From Klebsormidium nitens (lineage: Eukaryota; Streptophyta; Klebsormidiophyceae; Klebsormidiales; Klebsormidiaceae), in NCBI GenBank assembly GCA_000708835.1, contig DF237011.1:124001-188000 (forward strand): a stretch of 64,000 nt of DNA. The letters are read 5' to 3'. The notes under the pieces are model-generated. The model was not told the DNA's origin. It did not search any database and saw only the letters and a program-made list of their open reading frames with translations. The translations under genes were made by a program, and so were the position numbers. Position 1 is the stretch's first letter; each line of letters begins with the position of its first letter. This document shows, piece by piece, positions 45,884 through 58,898 of the stretch.

Positions 45884-46099
45884 TCGCCCACGCTTTCCTC
45901 GGCCCGCGTTTCTTGCTTCCTTCTCGAACGCCTCCGTTGTAGGGGCCGGGGCGTAGGCGTTCGGACGACAACGGAACGATGCGCGCGCGGGCGGCTTCCT
46001 ACAACGAGGCAGGACATGCGTCAGCGCCACGTTTGGAACGAGCAAGGAGCCAAAAAGGGAGAAAGGGAGCCGGTTCGCGGAGAATGAGAGCCAGCGTCT

Positions 46100-49053
46100 G
46101 CTTCACCTTCTAAACTGCTCTAGATGCGAGGAGGGAATGGGGAAATGATTACAATCGAGCGAGGTCAACAACGAGAGGCGTCTTCGATATGCATCGAACG
46201 GATTTCCTACCAGAAGATCAGCCGCATGAGATCAATCTCCAGTAAGGGACCACGCGCCAAATTCTTCCATGTGTTGGACGGACCTTCCCTCCTCACACAA
46301 CGCGTCAATCAAACAAAGGTCACTACGGACGGCTCTTTGACCAGAAGCCTTCCCTCGAGGCAATCGACAAACGACTCAAACGAAGAGTTTCAGTCAAACA
46401 GCAAAGATATCGGACATGCATAACCTTCTCCTCCTGGACTTTCGCTGGTTGACGTTAATGCCAGATGTCAAACGGAGGGTTTTGTCCTGGGTACGGTTAA
46501 ACCCCTCTTTACCCACCTGGGTTGGACGTCCGTAAGGAGAGCTTGCCCCTGCCAGCCCGTACCACCGGGTAACCGGATGCCTTGTGCGGGAGTGTCACCG
46601 AGCTTGCTGACGTCACTCCTCACGTCAGCAGCGCGGCCTCGCAGGAACTCCTTCCGATTTGGGGGCCGCAGGAGTAGAGGCGGCCGCGCGATTCGGGGTG
46701 GGTCCGTTCTGCACGACGGATGGAAGGAGGGGTTTCGCATTTGTTCTGAAGAGGGCGTCAGGTCGCCACGAACTGCACCGACACAACAGTGAGCCAGGTC
46801 TCCTTTGCCATCGCCGCAGATATAATCCGCTGACGTAGTTTGTCGGCGACGGCAGGCTTGAATATTCGCATGTGATGTTGCCTTCTGACGTCAGGCGTTA
46901 CGGCCGGGGTCACAGGACGCCCACTTGACGAGCAGCGACTTGCAGTCGCGGATCGGGAATTTCAAAGTGGCTTGCAAGAGGATCGAGGTGCCTTTCCGGA
47001 TCGAACGAGTGATCGTTCTCTGAGCGAGAGGGATCTCAGAGAGGGCGGATTCAGTTTCTTGAGAGCCAACGCAGCGTTATAGAAAACAAGCTCCTTGACC
47101 AACAAGGAGTCCAAATTGCGTGAATCAGCAGTCGACCGACTGTCCGACTTGCGATTGTAGATTATTTTTCATGTAATTGATTCAGGCCGAATTCTGCATT
47201 CCATTTGTAAGAGCGCAAGCTACCTACCTGTGGCTGGTCGAAGGGCTGTCCTCGGCCAAACCAAGCGTCAAGCTGGCAAGATGGCCGGATGAGGGGGCTA
47301 CCCGAGGAAACGGGCACGCCACGGCCAAGGATGAATGGATTCGAAGAAGAGAGCCTTGATATGAGCGCGACCGGACCTGCAAGAATTTGAAGGTCGCCGG
47401 TTAGCAAAACGCATCCTAGAGGATCTTTCATCCTCTAGCGGATCATCCACACGTGGAAGGCGTTTTGTGTTAGATGGCTATGAAAAGAGTGACGCAAGCT
47501 GGCTAGCCTAATCACTTGGGCTCTAAAGCCAAAGATTGATTTAGACCGGTAACGCATTATGGCTTTCCTAGGCGAGAATGGAAGCGGGTGCCTGTACTGC
47601 ATGGCAACAGCAGAAAGGAACAAAACGACACGAAAACGGGGTGGTGCAAGGCACACCAAGCAGTTGAAGCCGAGCAATAGGGGGCAAGATAATTTCCCCC
47701 TGGCTGTCTGCGCGCAAGACACACTAAGCTGGGGGGCACAACCGACACGTTTCCTTGCCTCAGCGCCCCAGCAAAGGTGCAGACTACCATGCGGCGCGCA
47801 TGATGGGGTGCGCCGCATCGCAGCTTGCTCATCAACCTCTCATCACCCTCCCATCACCCTCCCACCCCCCCCCTCTCATCACCCTTGCTGAGAGGGAGCT
47901 GAGGACGAGGAATGTGTGCAGGGGGTGAGAAAACGACTTCCTTGCGTCCAGTGACTTCATGAAAGGTCGTACCTGCCGACGGCCCCTTGACCAGGGCACC
48001 ACTCCGCCGCCCGTCAGCTGCCGCCGTCTGCCGACCTTCCCGTTTTTGAATCCTTATCCGCATCCCCGCCGGCCCGTCGAATGGGCCTTCCCGGATCTGC
48101 TGATGCGCCTGCATCATCACAGAGCCAGACGACCATAATCTCGTCGACACTTCGAATTCCAAATATGTGAATTTCTGCCAATGGCAAAAATTCCACAATG
48201 GTACTTGTCCGTACAAGACGGCCGTTTTTCCATTTGAACGATTTGCGCAACAAAGACTTTCTTTTAGGCCGGAAATTTGAAAAGGTGTCATTGAACATCG
48301 AAGCTCAAAATGGCATGATGGGGTGGCCCTTCACGTCAAAGCATTCAAGGCTTGGGCATCCCGTAAGAGCACGAAGGTGCTTCTCTGATTGACGTACCGG
48401 CCTTAGTCGTCGGCTTTCTCGTTCTCTTTGTACTTGACGACGTCTTGGTTGATTTAGCGATTGTGCGTTGAGCTGGCTTAGACGCTGATCTAACCGCAGT
48501 TGGTGGCTTCGGAGTAGGGGCGCTGGGGAAAATGGTTGCAAAAGATCAGCCAAGCTTGACATTGGTCTAGCACCAAGTAGTTGCAATGAACAGCCTGAGG
48601 TGGTTGGACAATTGGGCGTGGGTCCCGGTTGGAGGCCCTTGTGGCAGAAGACTTTCAGCTCAAACAACCGCCCTGGCTGTCATGGGTCGGTGGCCGCTTT
48701 CAGGCAGACCATCGAATGTCGTCGATTGGTGTTTCAAGTGTAAGATCTTCGAGTAACAGATAACCTAATTACAGAACGATGAAAGGTGCGTCAACATCTT
48801 CAGGAAGCATCTTCAAGAAGCATCGCCCCGGATCTTGCTTCTCTAGCACGATATTGTTGACAAGAGGTTTGCAGATCTTTACCTTAAAATGGTTTTAGGT
48901 TTTAGCGAGGGACTTTGAACGTTTTCAGTCCTGGGCGCTATTCCACAATGGACAAGCCCTCATTCTCTTCTCCTCACCCTATTTCTCAATTGCAACCCCA
49001 TTGTTAACCTGGCAAACACCCGCTTAACAGAGATTTTCACCAACTCTCACCCT
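46100..49053. other. Region without supported genes
   Basis: Open frames here are short and mostly overlapping shadows. A minus-strand stretch at about 46990-46895 could be a terminal exon (RDCKSLLVKWASCDPGRNA then stop), but no partner exons were found. Two TGACGTCA copies lie at 46608 and 46886, and a CCCATCACCCT microrepeat at about 47840-47885. Confidence 0.35.
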
Positions 49054-52000
49054 TCATAGAATGGCATGCAGCTTCCAAATGCAGACAAAAAAATGGTCGA
49101 CGTACTGTTTTGGGCACTCCCGATGGAGGATGCTGAGCGCCTGCAGCGACCTCAAGGCACTGCCCGCCGACCCATAGAAGTGGTGGTGGTTGCCCGAGTG
49201 GACGACTTCAACATGAGAGTGGGTGGTGGCTGCATTGTAGTTTTTGTTGTCCATGAAAAGATCCGTGACCACCAGGAATACGTGCTCTAGTGGGAGCGGC
49301 CACCTTGTCGTATTTGTCACGACCTTCTCGTACTCAATGGCCACTTCGCCGGCTTTCATCCTCTTCCTTCCAAGGTACTTCGAGCTTTTGCTTTGTAGAT
49401 AGAGGATAAAAGGGCGTCCGGCGGTTGTCTCAAGCAAAACCCACCCGTCAGGTCCATGTTCCTGACCAGCCCCACGGAACGCCCACACACCCCCTCGGGG
49501 GAGATCCTTTATCCACCTGCCAAAACTTGAGACTCTCAATTCCGAGAAGCATTTGTGAAAAGAGAGAGAGAGACTAGCTGTACGACTCCTATTAATAATT
49601 TTGTCGCTAGTGCCCGCCTGGAAGACTCTGAAATAGGACGTGCATCATTCTTGATTCAGAACCTGTTTCATTTTTTGCGGACCGAAGAGGACCAGTCTGA
49701 AATCAGATGTCAGGAAAGGCAAGGGGCCAGATGATCAAGCAAGACGTCTTTCAGGACTAGCAAGCTGAACTTGGTGAGTGACAGGCAAAGATGTGAGAGT
49801 CAAGTACCTGACAGGCACCGTAAACGTCTGAACATGTAATCACGCCCGACAGTGAGGGTTGCTAAAAGGAGCGGAGTGTCGGGCATGAGACTCATAGAAG
49901 CTCGCATATTTTGTCCAAATCTCAGTGAGCAACGCCGACTTGGGGACAAGAGACAAACGCGGACTTTTCGTGAGTCCTTAATCCAAGTGACTGAAAGGAC
50001 AGATGCTTGACTAAACTAGCTTGTGCAAGGAAATCAGTTTCCCAATGGTGGAAGTTGGGAGTATTGAAAACGATGATCCGCTTCGAATCTCCCTAGCGCC
50101 CCCTACTTTTCAAATATAGACCTACCTTTTGAGTCAAGAACCTGTCACACTAGATAAACTAGCAACTACCACAATCGGCAGTGACAGTCTCAAGCTGTGA
50201 TGATGATCACTCAAAAGACGATGTTACTTTCTTGAAGATCTTGAAAAACAGTGAAAGTCATTATCCGTCGGAAGCTCGAGCGGTCGACCTCCCGCATAAT
50301 GACTATGTCAAGTTCTTGATCTTCGGTTGATCAAGTTCTGCTGGAGTGGGTTGGCTCGAGCAGGACGTGCAATCCTTTGTCACCTATAGCAATCTCTTCG
50401 ACTTTGACCACTACAAGCATTGCACCAAAATCTTACATTGGAGGCAGAACAGTCTTACGCACCCACGTTAAAAGTACTCACTTGTCAAAATCTCCAGGCA
50501 CAACGTGCTGCCGTAAGGGGCGAACCCGAAACCCTTTAGATGGTACCACCAACTCGAGGTCTTTCAACGGAGATGACCGGCTGAGAGGCCCGATCAGCTG
50601 GTCGAGGGTACAAACCGAGTCCCCCAAATACTTCAAGCATCGGAGTCTCTCCACCACCATCCCAACGTCCCCTTCTTCCTTATCTTGGAAGTCCGGCTGC
50701 CACTGACTAGTGTAGACTTTGCTCGACAAGAGCCCGCTTGTCTCCTGCAACAAAGTGCTTGAAGAGACTCAATCTTTCGTACCTCAAATTTAGTATTGGC
50801 AGTTGGGCCGCTTGTCTCGCCTCAAAGCCATAAAGGAGCCGACTACCCGCGATTCAACTCAGATATTCTCCTGATCATTTATTCCGCAAACTTGTGTTCA
50901 TGTCGTTTGAGAGGGTACTCCCAAGCAGGCTGACAATTGACGCTCTCAATGAAGAGAACCTTGGTGAAAACTAACCAATCTGAGTACGCAAGGTCTTTCA
51001 ATGGTCCATTTCAGCTTTAGTGCAGCGCTCTTGAAACCCACTTGACACTGCTTATACATCAACTGCAACATACATTTGACAGCTAACTAATATTGTTCGA
51101 TTAGCATTGTTATGTTCCCGGTCAAGGTCCTCTAAAGCTGTCTGAATTAACCTTGGGCCTTTTAGTAAGTACGAGACTTTTCCAAACGAATTAACCTTGG
51201 GCCTTTTAGTTAGTACGAGACTTTTCCAAACGAGAGACAGAGCAATTGAACCGTTTCTTTGAAAACTGACCAAGCAGTCAGAATTCTGGAATGTCCAGAA
51301 CCTGAAGGACGCGGTGTATCATTGTACCCGCCTGATTATGGGCCCGGTCCTCTCATCAGTCCGATCCTCCCAAATGAAGCAGAATTGCATAGCTCTGATG
51401 GCGTTGTCTTCGCATCCCAGTTCGGCATATTGCTATGAATGAACACAACTCGACGCACGAGTGTAAACCAGCCTTCACAGAATTCCTTCAACTGAACCCG
51501 TGTCTCCCGTCCAACATCTCCCATTTTGTCTGACCTTATTATTTTTACATGTCGTAGAAAACACAACCAGCAATACTTCAAGACCTCCAGCAACCGCCAA
51601 ATACAGATCCGTCCACAACTTGTTTCTTCGAGATCTTACCTGGAGAGCATGTATTACGATAGGCGCGACACGCACGACAACCTGGTATACGTAGGGGTCT
51701 ACTTGCGCAATGCTCATGCTGGCCGACGGTTTCCCAGTGCGCGCCAACCCCGCATCCAGGAGGGTAATCATGCCCGTCATTTCCAAGTGCTCCCAAGTGA
51801 CTTCGTCAAGCATTTCTCCAGGTAAGGGGTCCCGCCGGGAAACAGCGCGGTCAAGGACACTATGCGCGTGCACAAGTTGGAGGAGATCCCCTGCTCGACG
51901 CTTGACATCAACCCACCCCTCAGCTTTATCCGTTACTCTTTGCCTCTTCCGATTTGTCCCCAACAGCCGGTGCCCCCCTCCAGTTGTCTGATCGCGCAAC

Positions 52001-55000
52001 TGAGCCCACGGATTGGGATCCTCGAGAAACTTCGAAAAGCCCATCTTTGCATAATCGCGCACGAAACCCACAACGTCAGCGAGCGCTTCGCCCCTCGACT
52101 TCCAATACTCGATCAGTCCGTCCCCTGCAAGAGCAAAGGGAGATGCTGAACCCACGGGGCACCCAAAAATCGGGCGAAATTGGAGATGGAGGTAGTTTCG
52201 AACGTCTTGCCGGGCACTTTTCAGTGAAATGCAGAACCTTCCCAATTGGAGTTAGAGGAGAACTGAAGAAGTCTGAAGGACGATCAGCGCATTTGTGTTG
52301 CTGCGGATACAAGCGGTGCATCACCGTCCAGCAAGTCGCCTATCATAAACAGCCCCAAACCAAAGGTAAGACGCTCAATGAGAAAGGGTTTGCAGAGCAG
52401 AATCCGTTCAACTCGGGCCATCAGGTCCGCAAACATTTTCAAGCATAGGGCATCTTCTTTCGACTGCGGAACTTTCTACAGATTTAGACAGGTAATCAGA
52501 ATCGGCCCACTATTGTGAAAGTTTCAACGCATTGACGTTTCGTACCTATTACCACCTCTTCTGATGCTCCCCCACTCATGCAAACAAGCGCCTTCTCCAC
52601 AAGACGATGGTTGCCTTCTACCAGGTTTAAGATGAGCTGTACATGGATTGGGGGGTCGCCCGCAACAAAACCCCCGAGCCGTTGAACAAAGTCTTTGACG
52701 ATGAAGACAACATCGCCCTGCAAAGAACAGTTGTAACAAACATTTGCAAGAGGTAAACAAGAAACGAGGCAGCGCAGATAAAGTTGACTTTCGTGATAAT
52801 CAGCTTCTAGGCGTTCGAATTCGAGAAGAGCTTCTTGGGTGGGGGTAACAAAGACATCACCAACCCAGGCTGAAGTGGGACAAGATCCCCTTAAATGAGG
52901 TTTCATAAACGGGTATCTCACTGGGTCATAAATCCGTTTGCCGCAACACCCCAGAATAAACCAAAACCTTCAAAGGTGTCGACCTGCTTGACAAGCATTT
53001 TGTGATGTTACTTGTGATATCATTCATTCCTAAAGTCTTAGTCTTGCACCGTCTCATGAGTATACTTGTGGACACATGCGCTGCAGACCCCATAAGAGAT
53101 GCCCCATGATTCCACCTGCATTTGGGGGTTCTATCAACCAGAACTTGGCAAAGATCACTTGCTGCCTCCCTGAACATTGACGCGATGGAAAGGTAATGCT
53201 TGTACCTGATTCAGCAAGGTGAAGGGCAGGGGTTTTGACTTGGCTCTGCCGGAAGAAGTGGCCTGCATGTCGGCCACCTCAACCCTGCACATTATCAAAC
53301 GCAAACGACTAAGCGCTCGGATCTATCAAGTCGGTTTCTTGGTGGGGCGACCCCTTCTATAAAGGGACCCATCACCATGTCGGACGCAAGACATAGCAGC
53401 CAAAGACGGAACCTCATTCTAGTGTGTTGATCAGATCCGTAGATTTTGAGATAATCAACTCTGATTTCTCCAATTTTGACAAATCCAAAGACAGAGGAAA
53501 GACATCTCACAATTCCGTTCATTGAGACCACGTGCTATGAGAAGCAACTAACAAGAAGCGTCTTTTGAATAGGACAGGAAGCATGCTCACAATTCCCCGT
53601 GATGCAAGCCTCATTCCTACTGCCTTTGAGATATCGTCTGCAACAATACCTTCTAAAGAATCCGCAAGGAGACAGAAGTTCAAAAACCTCTGGTTTTGGC
53701 CTTCAAAAGAAAGCATCGTCACAATGCTGTCTTCATAGCCCCTCGGTTTTTTTGTCATTCTTGAAACTGTAAGATCCTCCTTTTGCAAGAGCGCATACCG
53801 TGTGGATGCAAGTACCATCGCCACAAAGTATGGATCGGGTGCTCCAGGCAGTCGGCTGCGACCTGGCAGGAGCACCTCCTCCAAATATGCCGACATAAGC
53901 GGTTGTACAAATCCCTCTGCAGCACTTGCTTCGTCCCACGAGAACAGCGCCAGCCCAGCCGTCCGAGGTTCAAGGCCAGCACACCGCCAAACGAACCGCA
54001 ACACGTGATCGGGAAGAAGACGCTTGAAGAAGTCCTTGTCCAGTCTGTAGCAGGCCTCAACAAAGCGATAGTAGTAGGGCCATTCGCCTGATCCTGTGTG
54101 CGACGAGAAAGTTGAAACTTGTGAATTCCGCTTTCAATAGAAACCTGGAAATCATGAATGTTTGCAATAGCTGAAACGGGTTGTCGTTGCGCTGTAACAT
54201 GTAACACCTTCGGATCTGGCTTTCGAAGTATTAAGATCCGTCCAAAATCCGGGAAAACCCTATTACCAGACAGGCGCGCAGCATATTCCTGGTTGCAAGC
54301 CCTTTGAGGTCAAATGAGTCCTGATATCAGGTCAAAGAAGATGTGAACCAGGATATGCAATGATTCACAGGGGTAGGCCCAAGACTCCCCTCTGAAACCT
54401 TTGCGGAACGCCTATGTCCAGAAGGTGCACAAAACGAGGGAGATCAGACTCGGAAAGCATTGCACTTTTTGAAAAAGCTATCAATCTCATTGGTAGAAAG
54501 TTGCAATCGGACTACCAACGCCATATATGTGCAATCTGACAACAACCCAAAATTAGTACAATTGAGATCCGAGTAACTCTTTCTGCACCAAGATAGGCAT
54601 TGGTTGAAAGCCTTGCCTTGAGATTCGTCATTCTCTAGCTCTTGGATCATCAAGACATTCATGATAAGCGCCAATGCAGTTCAAAGTTCGGTTGTAGACA
54701 AGGACAAAAGGACCATTCTACTGTAACCTTGCCTCCGTTAATCTAACTGGTGGCAGTAACCGGACCCCTAGATGCAGCAACGATTTGACTGGTGCACGGA
54801 GAAAACGTAACATGCCCTTACCTTCAAGCGTGGCATAGAGCATTCTGGAAGCCAACTTCGTCCGGGAGTTTGGGCATAGATGATTCTCCAGCGTGTCTGG
54901 CCCATCCTTGCTAAAGTCGTGACGAAACAGCAGCCGCTTCTCATAGTAAACTCGCAGCCGCTCGGCAAATGCAGGGGCAACCGACGAGAAATGCCTCTCC

Positions 55001-58000
55001 TCGAGCCACGTCGGGTGCTCCATCAGGAAAGTGGTCTTTCCCAAACCAGGAGTAGCTACAGCATACTGGAAAAGAAAGCGCCTGCAAAAGAGCGTATAGC
55101 TTGCATAAGGGGAACCCCGGAAAGGAAGGTTGGACAGTGAGCCCATTTGCAATGAAACACGCAGTAAAATGTAATTAACGGTGTTGTGAGACCACGAGAC
55201 ATCCCGCATACCTGCCCCACAATCTTAGACAGTCCCTTTCTTCCCACAAAGATGGGTTCGCCATTTGCATGTGGCAGACCAGATTGATCAAAGAGATCGC
55301 TGGTATTGTATCTACATCTCCTACGTGAGCTGCCAGGTGAGTCTTGGAAAAACTTGTGTATTTTCTCATCTTCAGGGCTTGCGCAGTATCATGGATTAGC
55401 CTATTCGGGGAAAACGGTTGAGACGTGGATTAGCAGAAGAACGAGCAACACAAAAGCCATAAATTCTGCAAGCAAGAACCTAAGACGCTATTGATGTTCG
55501 CCTCAGGTTGTAGTTAGCAGGGATAGCGGTTGATCCCTTCTGTCTAACACTCAAATCACGGAAATAATGAGAAACATAATCAACGCAAGAGCATATTTTC
55601 TGGCACATTATACCTCTCAGGCACTAGACACCACCGTCAGAAACCCTGTCCGAACAAGCATCGCTTCCACTTATTCTTGGCCAACTTCGGCACTGCCGGC
55701 AGATCGTTCCATCAAACGTGGCGTTTTATAGTCAAACAACGTCAACAAGATAAGGACTGTGAACAAATTGTTTGATGACCAGATTGGGAAAGTAGGTCCC
55801 GAAATGAAGCTTACCGCCGGAGCTGATCGCGATCGAGAGGGTCGGCTTGGCCCCGTTGATAGGTTTTGAAGATGCTTTCAAGGTTCTGGACGAGGGCATC
55901 AACCGTCTCCTCACGACCCCGGATAGCCAACCAGTTCCCGGGGTCCTCCAGCACCCGCCCATCACCAAGCGGGGTGATCGGACCTTTTCGCCGCACACTG
56001 TACTTGGATAGGTTCGCTGTGCGAAAGTGGGGGCCGAAGAACTGGTGCAGTCGCTCGTCCCACTCATCGTCAGAAAGCTGCAAGGCTGCAAAAGGTACAA
56101 GAAGTTGGTAAAATGAAGTTGCTTTCACTTGAGAAGCCATCACCATAAAGCGTCTCCTCCAACAACTATCAAAATCGCAACGAACGCCTTGTCGATGACG
56201 GAGCTTCAAAGAAACTGAGAGCAGACCTTTTGTTTTCCTCAACAAGCCAAACTGCCAACTGCAAGAGTCTCATCCTTACATACAAAAAGTACTCCAACGT
56301 TCTTGAATGGGCCGCAGTCAACTTTTTCGATTCCCTTCCAGGCAACCAAACGTATCCTTAGCGTCTCCTCAGAAATGCGCAGCTGGCCAGGGTTTGGAAG
56401 AGTTTTGAAGGTCGGTCCACGAATAGGCAACGAGAATATTTGACAAAGCAGACTGAGGGGTAACACACACACAAGGAACGCAGTACTTGCGCACAGAATA
56501 TCTTCGGTATTAGCTGTCAATGCCCCTCCGGTTCCGGCCTCTCTGTGCCCTTCCTTTTCTTGTTCTTTTCGACCGGTTACACCGAAGCATTTTACGCGAG
56601 CCTGAAAAGTTGCGAAAAATGATTCCAAAAACACCGGCAATTCACAGGACCCAGACTAATTGCCAAATAAGAGGTGCATAAGCAGAGCCGGTACACCGCA
56701 ACTATGCTTTGCCACTGTGCTCCGTTTGACCTGACTACTGCCAGGTTTCGAATGCCAGGCCCTTATCTAACAAGCCTGCAACCTGACATTAGTCCAGTCC
56801 TCTCTCAAGTTCAGCATTGAGAACCACCCAGCTATCAAATCTGCCCTGGAAAATGAGAGTATTTTACCTGACAGAGGGACAGGTGTTGATGAGGGAGTCT
56901 TGTTGACAGGCAAAGCAGAAAACTCAGTTTTCTCAGATTCCTCAGGTTGCTCGGTTGCAGGTGAAGATTCCTGCAGTAGTTTCGACACGCGTTCATTGCC
57001 ACTTCCCTGTCTTTCCCCAACGCACAACGTTCTACACATGTAGCGAGCTGAACGAGGGCCAAAACATCAGGGAGTTGTGCAAAAACATCTACATACTTTC
57101 TACAGTGTGTGGTGAGGCTGCCTAAAAACGACTTTCGGCACTGCACCTCAAGTTATCACTGGCACCATGGGCCCTGTGACAACAGTACTCCTCAAAAGAA
57201 GGGGTTGCGAGGCACAACAGGACAAAGCCCTTACAATCCGTGCTTGATTGTCAACAACAAAACACAGGCTGCTCAGCAAGCTTTTTGATATCATCGACAC
57301 GACTTGGCAACTAGGCACTCTCCTACACTCTTCTCCAGAAACTCTGTCTTGAGACCCCCAGAAAGTATTGTCTAAGTCGCAAGTCAAGGCAGCTTCCCTG
57401 AGATGATCATGTGCTGCTGGAAGATCACAAAATCTCATCGACCGAAATAGCAACAGCCCCACCTCATAGTCGGAAGCATTGTGGCCCTTGTTCACCTGGT
57501 TGGCAAGTTTCTTCATGGGGTCAGTCTGCATGCGCAACCAACTTAGAGGGTATCAGCTTGCTTGACTTATCCAATAAGCCGTGATTTCCGCGACAAGCTC
57601 CCCTAGACCCTCTGCAACCCCTTGTGAGGCAGAGCCTTGCCAGGTGGAGGAGAAACGTCCAATGAAGCTGAGTGTTAATGTTACAAGCATCCACTATTCC
57701 TGCACTCCATGCCATCTAAAGGAGGGCATCCTGTCAAGATTATTCTACAGCTTCATTGTGACATGTGCTGCTCGGATAGATCTCCTTACGTGTGCCTGGC
57801 CACCATTTCCCAGATTGCCCCCACTGCTCCGTTCACCAAGCGGGAAGGCCTCCTGCATCGAAAGGAGATCAGAGGACTTTAATCAAAGACCGAAATCCTT
57901 CACTTTGCTATTCAGAGATGGATGATGCCCTGTTCTAGGTAGACATGGGCAGAAAATCTGCTAGAAAGACCTTTCCCCTCTTTCATAATTGCGGTCCCTT

Positions 58001-58898
58001 CCTTTTAAACTTGAGGCATGACAAGATCCACTAGAGGTAACAATTTGTCAGAGTAACTTCTCTGCTCTAGCAGACCTGTCAGATCTACCACAAACTCTGA
58101 CAACCAATGACCACTATTAATAGAATAGAGAACTGACAAGCGGTGATCATTGTATGTTTGGTTGCATCCAATTGCATGGGCATAAGGCACTGACGTCTCC
58201 AAAAGGAAGCAAAAAAGTTCCGGCCTAACTAGCTTCTACTTCGATTGTTCCTTTTCTCCCTCTTGCTCATGGCTTTTCAATGACACAGGTGGTTACTTAG
58301 TGGACAGAAAACTTACGCTGTGATCGGGGAGCACCCTCAATCCGCCTGCGCTCGTTCTGCCTCCGCTGAACATGGAGACCCCCACTAGCGATGTCACAGT
58401 TGTCAGCCCTAGCAGGAAAATAAGGAGCGGCGCTCCGCTCCCTTCCTTGCATCGCATCTTTCCTCTCCGGTCGTTCACAGATGCGGCCGATGCAGCAGAA
58501 GACTTCTTGCATACGCGAGCGCAAGAACCTCCTTGACCGCTGCTACATGTAACCCCGGACGCACCGTTCTGAGGAAGTTCTGAGGAGAAGGGGGAGAACT
58601 GAGAAGCAGGCTCCCAAGAGACTGAGTCTGCACCGAACTTGGAACATTGGGCTGTATGCATTCCTGCTCTCATGCTGTCAGCCTTCGGCAGGGCGTCCCT
58701 GTCCACGGTTGCAGGCTTGAGACCTGGCACACCTATGTGAGGGCCACGCAAGCTAGGGGCCAACACAGCTGCTTCTCTATGTTGAACAGGTAATGGGGGT
58801 GATTGATGTGAGACTGGCGACTTGCTCGGACGCAGATTCCTTGTCCCTGCGAGAGCAGAGAAGGGGGGAGCCGTCGAAAATACTGTGCTCGACTTCAT
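49054..58898 (-). CDS. Crinkler/RHS-like P-loop NTPase with C-terminal PD-(D/E)XK nuclease-like domain
   Basis: Eleven exons join with matching phases to about 1036 aa: 58317-58898, 56868-57006, 55815-56085, 55212-55329, 54822-55065, 53799-54093, 53206-53284, 52546-52717, 51640-52124, 50482-50744 and 49054-49516. Residues 1-194 are Ser/Pro rich with a hydrophobic helix (PLLIFLLGLTTVTSLVGVSM) near 155-175. The NTPase has a preceding NGEPIFVGRKGL motif (FVGR as in STAND/Crinkler NTPases), Walker A ATPGLGKTTF (about 374-383) and Walker B LALFSWDEAS (about 499-508). The last domain has GPDGWVLL followed by FILYLQSKSS (D906, then Q924-x-K926), the pattern of PD-(D/E)XK nucleases with Gln replacing Glu, as described for Crinkler-RHS proteins. 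Family assignment is inference from motifs. Alternative exons (for example 52922-52983) were left out because phases disagree. No exon-edge arrays were seen in its introns. Confidence 0.65.
51144..51231. repeat. 44-bp tandem duplication inside an intron of the NTPase gene
   Basis: Two copies of GAATTAACCTTGGGCCTTTT plus 24 further bases start at 51144 and 51188 with one substitution. They do not include an exon edge, unlike the arrays elsewhere in the window. Confidence 0.9.

Larger units (their letters stand above)
41900..46050 (-). pseudogene. Coiled-coil protein gene remnants, probably decayed
   Basis: Several stretches on the minus strand look coding, rich in Arg, Glu, Ala and Lys with heptad character. 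Examples are EAFEKEARNAGRGKRGR and TEKELHEARAEVAHVRQ (near 45920-45800), VAALAKQLQVAYGES and TRVGELEAE (45030-44878), ADFNQLRAEMREV and FEHGRTEAAKLHEEKSARA (44340-44160), FIRTTADLSAQSQAATCLKH, RELEHVKNVERISSASA and EINRQKVELVE (43890-43640), and EADVAFYGEKTALLHQQ (42775-42725). Within single blocks the plausible peptide jumps between reading frames over distances too short for introns, which suggests frameshift decay. I could not build a phase-consistent model. It may instead be a living gene with many short exons plus exon-edge copies. The family is not recognised. Confidence 0.4.

Noticed and set aside
51336-51593. Possible NTPase exon or separate frame (LKEFCEGWFTLVRRVVFIHS)
   Set aside because: No donor before the stop; joining 51640 to 50744 is phase-consistent without it.
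52922-52983. Possible extra NTPase exon (VDTFEGFGLFWGVAANGFMT)
   Set aside because: Acceptor and donor look usable, but inclusion breaks phase with the next exon, whereas joining 53206 directly to 52717 keeps frame.
57148-57537. Possible exon starting TDPMKKLANQVNKGHNASDY
   Set aside because: Good acceptor but no donor that keeps frame; exons at 58317 and 57006 already join in phase. Kept out, but it could be an alternative exon.
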